Counted from the stretch's first letter, positions 1 through 8,871 are shown. The stretch is DNA of 38,240 nt from Candidatus Hopanoidivorans cymbastelae (GCA_028283145.1 JAPYNY010000008.1:1-38240); one strand, 5' to 3'. Notes: a model not told the origin generated them from the letters alone. Translations and numbers: made by a program.

Positions 1-1
1 C

Positions 2-1045
2 GGGCTGACTTACGACGATGTGCTGCTGGTGCCCCGTCGCTCTACCATTCGGTCGCGGCGTCTGGCTAGTGTCCGCACCCAGTTGAGCCGTAACATCTCC
101 CTGGAAATCCCCATCATCGCGGCCAACATGGACACCGTCTGTGAATCCCACATGTCCATAGCTTTAGCCAAGCTGGGCGGCATCGGGATCATCCATCGGT
201 TCTTGCCGACTAACGTCCACGCCAAGGAGATAGAAAAGGTAAAGAGCCACGATGCCAAATTGCTGGTGGGCGCAGCCGTGGGCGCCGAGGATGAAGACCG
301 CGAGCTGCGTGCCAAGGAATGCGTGGCAGCCGGAACTGACGTGCTGGTCTTTGACATTGCTCACGGCCATTCCAACCACGCCATCGCAGCCGTCAGCGAA
401 CTAAAGAATTGCTACCCCCAAGTTGAAGTCATAGCCGGCAATGTGGCCACCGCTCAAGGTGCTGTCGACTTGGCCGGGGCCGGGGCTGATGCCATCAAGG
501 TGGGCGTGGGGCCTGGCGGAGTTTGCACCACCCGCTTGGTGGCTGGAGTCGGCATACCGCAGTTGACGGCTGTGGTGGAAGTCGTCCAAGCTGATGTGGG
601 GGTGCCCATTATTGCCGATGGCGGCATTCGGACATCGGGCGACATTGCCAAGGCTTTGGCGGCTGGGGCCAACTCCGTGATGATTGGCAGTTTGTTTGCG
701 GGCACCAAAGAAAGCCCTGGCGAAGTTGAATCAACCCCCAGCGGACTTATGAAGAGCGTGCGTGGCATGGCTTCCTATGAAGCTTCAGTCAGACGGGCTG
801 AGCGCCACGGCGTGGAACTAGACGATGAATACTTTGAGCACCGCCCGCCAGAAGGGGTTGAACGCAGCGTGCCTTATCGCGGCGAGGTCGCCAAGCTGGT
901 GGGGCAGCTCATCGGTGGACTCAAGAGTTCCATGAGCTATCTGGATTCCCCCGACCTTGCAACCTTCAAAAAAAACGCTTCCTTCATCCAGATCACTCCT
1001 GCCGGGCTGCGAGAGGGACATCCCCATGCGACTGATTTGAGATAG
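2..1045 (+). CDS. IMP dehydrogenase / GMP reductase family protein without CBS domains (5' end outside window)
   Basis: The reading frame is open from the first bases, and [11 protein letters not shown] is the usual N-terminus of the family, so only a few codons are missing. This TIM-barrel family interconverts IMP with XMP or GMP. The catalytic-loop cysteine is present in GVCTTR and the phosphate-binding ADGGIR motif is present. The regulatory CBS pair is absent: the chain runs directly from [10 protein letters not shown] to LLVGAAVG. In the flap, the Arg-Tyr dyad that activates water in IMP dehydrogenase (DRYF in E. coli) reads DEYF, and RGMAS replaces RGMGS. Both points favour a GMP reductase or divergent role over housekeeping IMP dehydrogenase. 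Family membership is certain; the reaction is inferred. It precedes the creatininase gene by 76 bp with no visible terminator. Confidence 0.9.
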   Translation, partial: GLTYDDVLLVPRRSTIRSRRLASVRTQLSRNISLEIPIIAANMDTVCESHMSIALAKLGGIGIIHRFLPTNVHAKEIEKVKSHDAKLLVGAAVGAEDEDRELRAKECVAAGTDVLVFDIAHGHSNHAIAAVSELKNCYPQVEVIAGNVATAQGAVDLAGAGADAIKVGVGPGGVCTTRLVAGVGIPQLTAVVEVVQADVGVPIIADGGIRTSGDIAKALAAGANSVMIGSLFAGTKESPGEVESTPSGLMKSVRGMASYEASVRRAERHGVELDDEYFEHRPPEGVERSVPYRGEVAKLVGQLIGGLKSSMSYLDSPDLATFKKNASFIQITPAGLREGHPHATDLR

Positions 1046-1121
1046 CCCTCTAACGCCCGTTTCATATAGCATTCCCGACGCAGCCCAGAGCCGAACAGGC
1101 AAACACCCGCAACATGACAAC

Positions 1122-1166
1122 ATGACACAAAAACACATGACCCAAAAGCGCACCACCCAAAAGCTT
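1122..1166 (+). repeat. 15-bp tandem repeat, three copies, containing the start codon
   Basis: ATGACACAAAAACAC, ATGACCCAAAAGCGC and ACCACCCAAAAGCTT follow each other without a gap, encoding three pentapeptides. The duplication has given the creatininase gene two in-frame ATG codons 15 bp apart. Confidence 0.8.
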
Positions 1167-1916
1167 GAAAATCTGGCAGGCCCCGACGTGCTCAGCGAAA
1201 TCACTGCCGAATCAATTTTGCTGTGGCCCATCGGTGCCATTGAACAACACGGCCCCCACCTTCCGCTGAATGTAGATGCCGTCATCGCCGATGCTGCTGC
1301 TACCGCGGCTGCCGAAGCTTGCGCTGGCGACCTTGACATTTGGCTGTTGCCTCTGCTGTCGGTTACTAAATCCAACGAACACGCCTGGGCGCCCGGCACC
1401 TTGTGGCTGTCTGCCGAAACCATGCTGGCAGTGGTCAAAGATGTCGGGCGTTGCGCTGCTACCACTGCCGCCAAGCGGCTGGTGTTTCTCAACGCTCACG
1501 GAGGCAATTCAGCTCTGTTGAATGTGGCTTGTCGGGAACTGAGGCTGGCTTTTGACTTGATGACTTTTTTGGCTCATCCCTTTGTGCCAGCCGACCAAGG
1601 AGGAGCTTCAGCCGGCCATGAGTTGTCCATGGGCATTCACGGCGGGCACGATGAAACTTCGCTCATGCTCCACCTGCGCCCCGAGCTGGTCCACATGGAC
1701 AGAGCTTCCAGGCGCATCCCCGCACACTTGGCCGACAACAAGCACGTCCGCTTCGGCGGCTCGGTTACTTTCGGCTGGCTGTCTGACGATTTCGGGGCCG
1801 ATGGGCACATTGGCGATCCCACCACAGCCACTGCGGAAGAAGGCAAAAGATTGTTTGAGGTTGCAGTCAATCAGTTGGTTGAGCAACTGCATGAGGTTGC
1901 CGAATTCCGTTTTTGA
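1122..1916 (+). CDS. Creatininase-family amidohydrolase
   Basis: 264 residues, the normal length for the creatininase superfamily of metal-dependent cyclic-amide hydrolases (creatinine amidohydrolase, formamide hydrolases, MftE). The motif PIGAIEQHGPHLPL (residues 36-49, E41 and H43) followed by D52 gives the first metal ligands, NAHGGN (124-129) supplies H126, and HGGHDETSLML (173-183) supplies E178. These match the family's dinuclear metal site. The substrate cannot be read from the motifs; creatinine, another lactam or a formamide are possible. The N-terminus begins with a repeated pentapeptide (MTQKH, MTQKR, TTQKL), so start at 1122 or 1137 is equally plausible; no Shine-Dalgarno is visible. 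Only 3 bp separate it from the amidohydrolase downstream, so the two are co-transcribed. Confidence 0.9.
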   Translation: MTQKHMTQKRTTQKLENLAGPDVLSEITAESILLWPIGAIEQHGPHLPLNVDAVIADAAATAAAEACAGDLDIWLLPLLSVTKSNEHAWAPGTLWLSAETMLAVVKDVGRCAATTAAKRLVFLNAHGGNSALLNVACRELRLAFDLMTFLAHPFVPADQGGASAGHELSMGIHGGHDETSLMLHLRPELVHMDRASRRIPAHLADNKHVRFGGSVTFGWLSDDFGADGHIGDPTTATAEEGKRLFEVAVNQLVEQLHEVAEFRF

Positions 1917-1919
1917 GCC

Positions 1920-3254
1920 GTGGTTGACACTATTCTTACCAATGCTCTGCTTCCTTCTGGGCAACTGGTTGATGTCGCCATAACAGACGGGGTCATAGCC
2001 GCTGTAACTCACGCAACTCCAGCCAGCCGAGAGGTTGAAGCCGGGGCTGTGCCTACCGCTGCTACGCCCACTGTGTCCGCCACAGTTCCACCCGCCGAGT
2101 CCGCCACGACTCCGCCTGACGCTCCCGCCCCGACCATCCACGACCTCCAAGGCGACTTGTTGCTCTGCGCCCCTGCCGAGCCGCACGCCCACATAGACAA
2201 AGCTTTCACCGCCGACGTCATCGCCAACTCAACTGGCGACTTGGCGGGGGCCATATCAGGCTGGCAAGACCACTACTTCAGTGCAGCATACGACCAGCAG
2301 GAAGACTTCCACGACACCGTCCGAAGAGCTTCCAAAGCTGTTGAGCTGGCCATCTCCAACGGCATCACATCCATTCGCAGCCACGCCAACGTGGGCGAAG
2401 CTAACCGCTCTGTTACAGCCGTGAAAGCTCTAGCTGAAGTGCGCCACCGCTATCGCGACAAGCTCGACCTTCAGATAGTCGCCCTGATTGCTCCCAGCGT
2501 GGTCGGACGTCAAGGCGCTTACGGACGGCAACAACTGAAACTGGCTTTGGAAGCCGGGGCCGACATAGTGGGCGGCGCTCCCATGTTGGAGGAAGACCCC
2601 AACCAGGCGATAACAGTGCTTCTGGACGCTGCCACCGATGCCGGCACTGCAGTGGATCTTCATACCGATGAAACTCTAGACGCTGAGATGCTCACCCTTT
2701 TGGAGCTTTGTCGGCAAGTCAAAGAGCGTGCTTTCCCTCATCTTGTGGCAGCCAGCCACTGCGTCAGCCTTGGCGTGCAGTCCGCCAGTGAACAAGCTCG
2801 CATTTCTAGGGAGGTAGCTGAAGCTGGGATTACTGTCATTACTTTACCGCAGACTAATTTGTTCTTGCAGGCCCGTGGGCAAACCACACTTGCTCCCAGA
2901 GGTCTGACCGCGATTGACGCTCTGCTGGAAGCCGGCGTAACTGTGGCTGGCGGAGGTGACAATCTGCAAGACCCCTTCAACCTAGTGGGCCGGGGAGATG
3001 CCCTGGAAACTGCTTCACTGCTGGTAGCTGCGGGGCATCAAAGCCCTGAGGCAGCTTATGATCTGGTGTCCAAATGTGCCAGAGCAGCAATGGGGTTACC
3101 TGCTGCTGGAGTTGAAGTGGGTATGCAGACAGACTTGCTGGCTTTGGATGTCTCTTCTGTCAGAGGTGCCACAGCCGGAGCCGTCACACGGCGTCGAACC
3201 TTCAAAGACGGCCGCCTCATCGCCGAACTGCACACCGAAACTGCTTTGTATTAG
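1920..3254 (+). CDS. Cytosine-deaminase (CodA)-type amidohydrolase
   Basis: 444 residues with GTG start. The amidohydrolase-fold metal and catalytic residues are in order: EPHAHIDK (H89, H91), LHTDE (H248 and the catalytic glutamate E251), ASHC (H280) and GGGDNLQDPF (D347). The spacing, the HxDE motif and the DPF that follows the metal aspartate are those of bacterial cytosine/creatinine/isoguanine deaminases related to E. coli CodA. It would hydrolytically deaminate an N-heterocycle in the cytoplasm. Odd: residues about 33-74, in the N-terminal beta-sandwich, are a Pro/Ala/Thr-rich stretch where CodA has a short loop. It is coupled to the creatininase gene (3-bp gap), which suggests the two act on the same or consecutive compounds. 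Exact substrate unknown. It ends 8 bp from the convergent lipoprotein gene. Confidence 0.85.
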   Translation: MVDTILTNALLPSGQLVDVAITDGVIAAVTHATPASREVEAGAVPTAATPTVSATVPPAESATTPPDAPAPTIHDLQGDLLLCAPAEPHAHIDKAFTADVIANSTGDLAGAISGWQDHYFSAAYDQQEDFHDTVRRASKAVELAISNGITSIRSHANVGEANRSVTAVKALAEVRHRYRDKLDLQIVALIAPSVVGRQGAYGRQQLKLALEAGADIVGGAPMLEEDPNQAITVLLDAATDAGTAVDLHTDETLDAEMLTLLELCRQVKERAFPHLVAASHCVSLGVQSASEQARISREVAEAGITVITLPQTNLFLQARGQTTLAPRGLTAIDALLEAGVTVAGGGDNLQDPFNLVGRGDALETASLLVAAGHQSPEAAYDLVSKCARAAMGLPAAGVEVGMQTDLLALDVSSVRGATAGAVTRRRTFKDGRLIAELHTETALY

Positions 3255-3262
3255 TTTCTGTC

Positions 3263-4075
3263 TCATGCCAGTCCGTCTTGGTCTACTTGGAAGACGGGAG
3301 TTGCTGAAACCGTCGCGTTGACGCCGTCGGACACAGCTATAGCTACTCTGGTTTCATCGCTGCCCCGCCAACTGAAAAGACTAGCCAGACTTAATTCTGT
3401 TCGTTCAAAATTTCTGTAGCCGACATCCTCCCAAGTTTGTCCTCCGTCCAACGACTTCAAAATCCTGTAGTACAGCTGATCCCCGTCCAGGTCTTCCCCG
3501 ATCCATGAGATGTCTATTTCATCGCCTTTTGCTACGAACTGGTTCTCGCACACACCCAAAACACTGACTGTAGGCATATTAGCCGACCGCTCAACCGTCG
3601 CCAACTCCCTGCCGTCCAGCTTGACAGAGAAACTGGCATACTCAGGCGGATCTGGCACCAAAACACTGAACCTCTCCCTATATTCCACAATCGGAGGCAT
3701 AATGTTGGATACCGTACTGTAACCGCTAATGGGCAAAGGAACCTCCATGATGCCCGCCCCCGTGCTGTCCCTCAACTCCAGCACAACCCCAAAATCCGCA
3801 GGATAAATCGACACATGAAACAGCTCAGTGTTCCGTGGGAACGCAAACACCGGATGCAACTCCACCAGTTCCACATGCGAAGGCTCCTCCACAGGCAACG
3901 ATACATCCCCGAAAAACCAATCCGCAAACCCCGAACCATCGCCAAGCTCCAACACCTGGCTAGCACACCTGTCAACAACCGACGACCCGCCCTGAGCAAA
4001 ACAACCCGACGACAACACCAGCAAAACCACCAACCCGGCCGACCTGACAGTCGGCATTCCCAACACTGTGTTCAT
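3263..4075 (-). CDS. Predicted lipoprotein with Fn3-like domain, tandem paralogue 1
   Basis: 270 residues. The N-terminus has a hydrophobic segment ending in the lipobox LSSGC, so it should be acylated and anchored outside the membrane. A middle part with no recognised family precedes a C-terminal Ig/Fn3-like beta-sandwich (about residues 175-265): WIGEDLDGDQLYYRILKS is the typical strand pattern of extracellular domains of the form SDPDGDxLxYxVxxSxDGGxTW. Very similar to the next gene upstream at both protein and DNA level, including long identical blocks near the 3' end, so it is a recent tandem copy. Third gene of the RTX-lipoprotein-lipoprotein set. Start may be 18 bp further in, at the second ATG. 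Function unknown. Confidence 0.8.
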   Translation of the reverse strand: MNTVLGMPTVRSAGLVVLLVLSSGCFAQGGSSVVDRCASQVLELGDGSGFADWFFGDVSLPVEEPSHVELVELHPVFAFPRNTELFHVSIYPADFGVVLELRDSTGAGIMEVPLPISGYSTVSNIMPPIVEYRERFSVLVPDPPEYASFSVKLDGRELATVERSANMPTVSVLGVCENQFVAKGDEIDISWIGEDLDGDQLYYRILKSLDGGQTWEDVGYRNFERTELSLASLFSWRGSDETRVAIAVSDGVNATVSATPVFQVDQDGLA

Positions 4076-4164
4076 ATGCTTTTAGACCCTGCCAGCGCGG
4101 CAAAAGTTCCTGCTTTATCTGGAAGTTTGCCGGCCTTGCTATGCTTTGATTTGCTCAACTTATT

Positions 4165-4974
4165 TCATGCCAGTCCGTCTTGGTCTACTTGGAAAACGGG
4201 AGTTACTGAGACTGTGGCATTGACTCCGTCGGACACAACCACAGCTACCCTGGCTTCATCGCTGCCCCGCCAACTGAAAAGACTAGCCAGACTTAATTCT
4301 GTTCGTTTAAAATTATCAAAAGTGCTGTCTTCCCAAGTTTTTCCTGCGTCCAATGATTTCAGCACCCTGTAGGCTAGCTGATCCCCGTCCAGGTCTTCCC
4401 CGATCCATGAGATGTCTATTTCATCGCCTTTCCCCACGAACTGATTCTCACACACACCGAAAACACTAACCACAGGAACATTAGCCGACCGCTCCACCGC
4501 AGCCAACTCCCTGCTACCCTGCCTGATAGTGAAGCTGGCATACTCAGGCGGATCCGGCACCAAAACACTGAACATCTCTTCATATTCCACAATCGGAGGC
4601 ATGATATTAGATATTGTACTTCCAGTGCTGATGGGCAAGGGAACCTCCATGATGCCAGCCCCTGTGTTGTCCCTCAACTCCAACACAACCTCATAATCCA
4701 GAGGAAGAAAAGACACAGGATACGGCTCAGTATCTTGCGGGAACGAAAACACCGGATGCAACTCCGCCAGCTCCACACGCGAAAGATCTTCCACAGGCAA
4801 CGACACATCCCCGAAAAACCAATCCGCAAACCCCGAACCGTCGTCAAGCTCCAACACCTGGCTAGCACACCTGTCAACAACCGACGACCCGCTCTGAGGC
4901 AAACAACCCAACGGCACCACCAACAAAACCACCAAAACTGCCGACCTGACGCCCAAACCCAAACCAGCCATCAC
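4165..4974 (-). CDS. Predicted lipoprotein with Fn3-like domain, tandem paralogue 2
   Basis: 269 residues; signal segment with lipobox VPLGC near residue 24, then the shared sequence SSVVDRCASQVLELDDGSGF and a C-terminal Fn3/Ig-like domain (WIGEDLDGDQLAYRVLKS). Its start codon lies 4 bp after the stop codon of the RTX-repeat gene, so the two are translated from one message. The differences from its paralogue cluster in the middle third (the region facing PYPVSFLPLDYEVVL), while the extreme C-terminus (FQVDQDGLA) is identical. The sequence shows an exported, membrane-anchored protein; no enzymatic motif is visible. The association with an RTX protein suggests a cell-surface role, which is inference. 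Confidence 0.8.
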   Translation of the reverse strand: MMAGLGLGVRSAVLVVLLVVPLGCLPQSGSSVVDRCASQVLELDDGSGFADWFFGDVSLPVEDLSRVELAELHPVFSFPQDTEPYPVSFLPLDYEVVLELRDNTGAGIMEVPLPISTGSTISNIMPPIVEYEEMFSVLVPDPPEYASFTIRQGSRELAAVERSANVPVVSVFGVCENQFVGKGDEIDISWIGEDLDGDQLAYRVLKSLDAGKTWEDSTFDNFKRTELSLASLFSWRGSDEARVAVVVSDGVNATVSVTPVFQVDQDGLA

Positions 4975-4978
4975 ACCC

Positions 4979-5713
4979 TCAGGGCTGATAAATCACGAGG
5001 TCTGGCAGAGCTGCTCCAATAATGGTATCAATTCCCTGCTCGCCGTAAATGACGTCTGCGCCATAGTTGCCTCGGATGGTATCGGCGCCAGGACCGCCTC
5101 GGATAATGTCATTCCCTAGGCCTCCGCCGATGGTGTCAGAACCGGGACCGCCGTGGATGGTATCATTGTCGGCTTCGCCTTGCAAGGTATCGGCTCCGTC
5201 TTGGCCCCACATAGTATCATTGCCTCCGCCTCCGTAGATCTCATCGTCGCCTGGACGTCCGTGGAGGGTATCATCGCCTGTGCCACCCAAGAGAATATCA
5301 TCTCCGCCTCGGCCGTCAATGGTGTCGTCTCCGCCTAAACCGCAGATGACGTCATCTCCTTGGGTGCCTTGCAGGGTGTCGTCGCTCTCAGTGCCGAAAA
5401 TAGTGCAATTAGCCAACCCGGAACTTATGCGAACCCTAGCGGTATCACAACGAGAGGCAGTCTCACAGATCTCATAAACCAAGCTGTCGTATCCACTGGT
5501 ATCACCCGTGTATCTTATGCTGGCATACCCTTGTGGAGACAAAGCTATTTCAGCTTCTCCCAGCACAGGCTTTTCAACTATCCTGAATCTGTCGGAATCG
5601 ATTTCCAGATGAATGCGAATATCGTTGAAATCATTGGCCAGAACGTCCAAATAGGCTGGCATTTCTAAAGCAACAGACGCTGTATCGTCGACCGCGTCCA
5701 GAATAAGCCTCAA
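4979..5713 (-). CDS. Short RTX (calcium-binding nonapeptide repeat) protein without signal peptide
   Basis: Encodes a Big/cadherin-like segment (AVDDTASVALEMPAYLDVLA, the usual opening of such domains) followed by about thirteen GGxGxDxhx-type nonapeptides, for example GLGGDDTIDGRGGDDILLGG, forming a calcium-bound parallel beta-roll. The only sensible start is TTG at 5713, which overlaps the permease stop codon as TTGA and would be translationally coupled; a TTG at 5782 inside the permease gene is the alternative. With either start there is no signal peptide and the first domain begins within a few residues, so the protein looks like the C-terminal piece of a larger exported RTX protein placed behind a transporter gene. 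Family RTX proteins are usually exported by type I systems; none is seen here. Start uncertain; the repeats are unmistakable. Confidence 0.75.
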   Translation of the reverse strand: MRLILDAVDDTASVALEMPAYLDVLANDFNDIRIHLEIDSDRFRIVEKPVLGEAEIALSPQGYASIRYTGDTSGYDSLVYEICETASRCDTARVRISSGLANCTIFGTESDDTLQGTQGDDVICGLGGDDTIDGRGGDDILLGGTGDDTLHGRPGDDEIYGGGGNDTMWGQDGADTLQGEADNDTIHGGPGSDTIGGGLGNDIIRGGPGADTIRGNYGADVIYGEQGIDTIIGAALPDLVIYQP

Positions 5714-6501
5714 CCTTGGGCACTGGCGGCTGAAGCGTGCCAGTTGCGGGTTGTACGGTGCCCCATAATGCTGAAAAACCAAAAAATTGCAATGCCGAGC
5801 AGCGAAGACAGCAAAAGCGCAGCCAACATATTTTCATATTCAGCCGTTTCGCTAGATCGCTTGATCACGGTACCGATGCCCTTTTGTCCCTTGCCAATAA
5901 AAAGCTCGGCCACGATAGCCCCAATCACCGACAGGCCGGCAGCAATCCTGAACCCCACAAATGTAGCTGGCAGAGCCGCTGGAAATTCAAGCTTCCATAA
6001 CCGCACCAATCGATTGGTCTCATGCAGGCTAAACAAGTCGTGGAGGTTTTTTTCTGCCGATTTCAGGCCAAAAAACGTATTGGTGATAATCGGGAACAGG
6101 GCGATCATCACACAGATAATCAGCCGTTTTTTGTAATTGGCATCAAATCCGAAAAGCCAAAAGTCAATGTTGTCGAACCAGACTTGAAATAACGGAATCA
6201 ACGCCAAAATCGGCACAGTCTGCAGCACAACGGCCCAAGGGTAGATGCCCCGCTCGGCCGAATAAGACAGATTCATTATCACTGCCAGCAGGCACCCCAC
6301 AACAATTGCGAATGCCAAGCCAGTGAGGGCCAGCCTGGTGGTATTCACCAAAGCTTCCCAAAGCTCGTCCCGCACCTCGCTGTCGGCAAACGATTCCTCC
6401 CAAATGCGATGCGGCAGGGGAAGGATTAGCTTATGCTTATCAGAAAGAAATACATGATAAGCCAGATACCACAGCCCAATCAACGCCCCCATGAAAAGCA
6501 C
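5710..6501 (-). CDS. ABC transporter permease, TauC/SsuC/ThiX type
   Basis: 263 residues with about six membrane helices and the family's EAA loop, here LHETNRLVRLWKLEFPAALP, which docks on the ATPase. The family imports nitrate, sulfonates, taurine and thiamine or pyrimidine precursors. It is homologous to the second permease at 7952-8836 (same LRLWKLxFPAALPAxFxG block), so the importer probably has a heterodimeric membrane part. Start taken as GTG at 6501 because an in-frame stop lies upstream; no clear Shine-Dalgarno, and the binding-protein gene ends 75 bp before it. The stop codon overlaps the likely start of the RTX gene. The C-terminus (TTRNWHAS) is normal for the family, so the gene is complete. 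Confidence 0.9.
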   Translation of the reverse strand: MLFMGALIGLWYLAYHVFLSDKHKLILPLPHRIWEESFADSEVRDELWEALVNTTRLALTGLAFAIVVGCLLAVIMNLSYSAERGIYPWAVVLQTVPILALIPLFQVWFDNIDFWLFGFDANYKKRLIICVMIALFPIITNTFFGLKSAEKNLHDLFSLHETNRLVRLWKLEFPAALPATFVGFRIAAGLSVIGAIVAELFIGKGQKGIGTVIKRSSETAEYENMLAALLLSSLLGIAIFWFFSIMGHRTTRNWHASAASAQG

Positions 6502-6576
6502 AGGGGCGAAGATTGAGGCAGGAGAAATGCGTGCTTTAGCCAGAAGAAATCTTGGTAAAGCCGCTCAAGCCTATGG

Positions 6577-7794
6577 CTAGTAGCCCAAGCTGATGGAAGT
6601 GTCCAAGAATTGGTTGGTGAAAATGTCGGACGCAACCAAGTCGGTAGTTCCGCCTTCAAATCCTTCAACGCTTTGGTCGGCGAAGACAGGGGTCAGCTTT
6701 TCAATCAAGCCCCGAACACGATCTTCGTCCATGTCGCCGACATAGCCGTTGCCGCCATCGGTTGTCAAACCCAGTTCGCGCATAGCTACCGCAGCAGCTT
6801 CATGGCCTTCAATGGATGAAGTCCAAGTGCTGTCAAGCTCTTTGACTATTTCATCCAGACGGACGTTGAGCGGGCTTGGGTCGTTCATGTAGTCCACCAG
6901 GGCCTGCTGGAACATCGGCACAAGAAGGGCTAGGCAGTCGGCATCTTCCGTTACTGATTCAGCGCGCACAGACAGAGCCGACTGATAGACGTCGTGCCCG
7001 GAATCGTGAATCAGCAGGAAGTCAACCGGTTTCATCCAGCCTTCAATCTCATTTTCATACCGATATGGCTCGTTGGTGGCAAAACCTTGCTGCACCAGAT
7101 CTCCCTCGGTGATGAAGCGAGCTGGAGCACCATTGTAGGTGCCGTCTATGTTGGACTCGTTCATAACGCCCTGGAACAGCAGGTAGTCCATGTAGGAAGC
7201 ACCGCCGAAATACAACACGGTAGCATCTGAAGCTCCGATGTCTTCAAAGCTGTCAAAGTCGTATACATCTGGATCCCACATCAGAATCTGCGGGCCCTTT
7301 TCAAAGTTGGTGAAGACTGCCGTCACCGGAGTGTTGACGTGCGACTTGATTGCTTCAGAAGTATCAACGAAAGCCATGAACAGGCTGGTGTCGCTGTAGA
7401 ACTGCGTGGTCTGAGCGTTGAAGTTGATGTAAGGGCCGCCAGCCTGGATAAGCAACTCAACGCTGCCGTCTCCAATCGGTCCTGAATATGTACCATTCGC
7501 GGCATCAACTTCTCCGTCCACCCCGATGAGCTGATACAAGTAGTTGTGCTCAGGCTCGGGGAACCAATCGGTCAGAACTTTGATAGTGGATGGGCACACA
7601 TCGCTTAGCTGTGCTGCCGCTGGAGCTGCCGTGGTAGGTGTGGCAGTAGTAGGCGCAGGTTCGGCAGTGTCATCGTCGTCATCGCCACAGGCAGCGGCAA
7701 GCAGCGCAAACACCGACAAGACAGCCAAGCCAAGCAGGACTGGTCTTTTGAGAATTGATCTCTGGGACATATATTTCTTGTGCTGGGTTTTCAT
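6577..7794 (-). CDS. ABC transporter substrate-binding lipoprotein, NMT1/THI5-like
   Basis: 405 residues from ATG at 7794, which has a good AAGGAG site 7 bp upstream; the frame stays open a further 37 codons but that part is unsupported. The signal peptide (hydrophobic residues about 18-32) ends in the lipobox LAAAC (C36), followed by an Asp run and a Thr/Ala/Pro linker as in actinobacterial lipoproteins. The mature start IKVLTDWFPEPEHNYLYQLI resembles the opening of NMT1/THI5-type binding proteins for thiamine precursors, riboflavin, sulfonates and other small heterocycles. It lies between the two permease genes in one operon. It would capture the substrate outside the membrane. The ligand is not identifiable from sequence. 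Confidence 0.88.
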   Translation of the reverse strand: MKTQHKKYMSQRSILKRPVLLGLAVLSVFALLAAACGDDDDDTAEPAPTTATPTTAAPAAAQLSDVCPSTIKVLTDWFPEPEHNYLYQLIGVDGEVDAANGTYSGPIGDGSVELLIQAGGPYINFNAQTTQFYSDTSLFMAFVDTSEAIKSHVNTPVTAVFTNFEKGPQILMWDPDVYDFDSFEDIGASDATVLYFGGASYMDYLLFQGVMNESNIDGTYNGAPARFITEGDLVQQGFATNEPYRYENEIEGWMKPVDFLLIHDSGHDVYQSALSVRAESVTEDADCLALLVPMFQQALVDYMNDPSPLNVRLDEIVKELDSTWTSSIEGHEAAAVAMRELGLTTDGGNGYVGDMDEDRVRGLIEKLTPVFADQSVEGFEGGTTDLVASDIFTNQFLDTSISLGY

Positions 7795-7951
7795 GTTTTC
7801 TCCTTGTTGTATGGGTAGGTGGTGTGTATAGGGGGAGTTTAGTTGGGGTTGGTCTAACAGCCATATTTTGAAAATTGGTTTCGGGCTGGAATCAAGTGCT
7901 ACCACCCAAGCTTAGTCAGGCAAATTGTCGGCTGGTTGAGTTTGGCTGAAT

Positions 7952-8836
7952 TCAGCCCCGCCAGTGGCGGGTTACCCTGCTGCCCACAGCCCCAAAAAAC
8001 AAAAACAGCACCAACCCCAGCAAGCAGCAGAAAAAAATTGCCATATAGTATTGGGGACCTTGGCCGACTAGCGACCACTTAAAAAAAATGAGATGCCCTA
8101 AGCCTTTGACGTCCCAGAAGAAGAATTCTGCCACTATTGCCCCCACCACACACAAACCAGCGGAAATTTTTAATCCTGTGAACATGGCTGGTAAAGCAGC
8201 GGGAAACTGCAGCTTCCAAAGCCGTGTCAACCGACCAACTCGGTTCAGCGTGAATAAGTCATGAAGGTTGCGAGTGGCGCATTTAAGTCCGAACAAGGTA
8301 TTAGAGATAATCGGAAAAATCGTAATGGCGACAACCACCACCAGACCGCTCCGGAAACTATATCCCAAGAGCAAGCCAATAACTGGCGATATCGCCAAAA
8401 TCGGAACTGCCTGAAGCGTAACAGCATAGGGGAAAAGCGTTCGTTCCGCCCAACGAGCTTGGCTCATCAAGACTGCCGCCACAATGCCTATGACTACAGC
8501 AAACAGCAAACCAATCAGCGCTAATTGAGCGGTCACCCACAAGCTATTCAAAATAATTTCCAAATTTCGCCAAGTGAGCAAGCCTTTTTGGATCACCTCA
8601 TGCAACGGCGGCAAGATGAAGTCAGCACTGTCAGGAATAATCACGTAGGAGGCGAGATACCAGAAAGCCACGAAAATACCCGCCGTCAAAGCTGGAGGCC
8701 AGATGAATGGGAGAATGCTCGTCAAGAAATTTTTTTTGCCGTTGGTTGCCCAGCCGCCGCTGGGGGGTGCTGTTTCGGCAGGGGCATCGGGCAGGGGCAC
8801 TTCCCCTGCAGGCATTGGCACTGTACTTATAGCCAC
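7952..8836 (-). CDS. ABC transporter permease, TauC/SsuC/ThiX type (second subunit)
   Basis: 294 residues: a soluble Pro/Ala-rich N-terminus of about 35 residues, then six predicted helices and the coupling loop LNRVGRLTRLWKLQFPAALP. Paralogous to the permease at 5710-6501; the pair most likely forms a heterodimer served by the divergently encoded ATPase. First gene of the minus-strand transporter operon, followed after 157 bp by the binding-protein gene. The start is GTG at 8836 or an ATG 21 bp further in (MPAGEV). The spacer 7795-7951 holds no reading frame and no riboswitch I recognise. Confidence 0.9.
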   Translation of the reverse strand: MAISTVPMPAGEVPLPDAPAETAPPSGGWATNGKKNFLTSILPFIWPPALTAGIFVAFWYLASYVIIPDSADFILPPLHEVIQKGLLTWRNLEIILNSLWVTAQLALIGLLFAVVIGIVAAVLMSQARWAERTLFPYAVTLQAVPILAISPVIGLLLGYSFRSGLVVVVAITIFPIISNTLFGLKCATRNLHDLFTLNRVGRLTRLWKLQFPAALPAMFTGLKISAGLCVVGAIVAEFFFWDVKGLGHLIFFKWSLVGQGPQYYMAIFFCCLLGLVLFLFFGAVGSRVTRHWRG

Positions 8837-8871
8837 TCTTACTATATTAGAAATAAACTACCTAAATTTCC
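8837..8871. promoter_or_regulatory. Divergent promoter region of the NMT1-type importer
   Basis: Only 35 bp separate the permease start on the minus strand from the ATPase start on the plus strand. The stretch is AT-rich and contains TATATT about 20 bp before the ATPase ATG, a plausible -10 element; no matching -35 consensus is seen. Both halves of the importer must be controlled from here unless promoters lie inside the coding regions. Confidence 0.4.

Noticed and set aside
818..1492. Long minus-strand frame opposite the GMP-reductase-like and creatininase genes
   Set aside because: It spans two genes with clear family motifs on the plus strand and has no recognisable domain.
7795..7951. 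Possible riboswitch (thiamine or guanidine type) before the binding-protein gene
   Set aside because: No CUGAGA or guanidine motif was found, and no strong stem with terminator.
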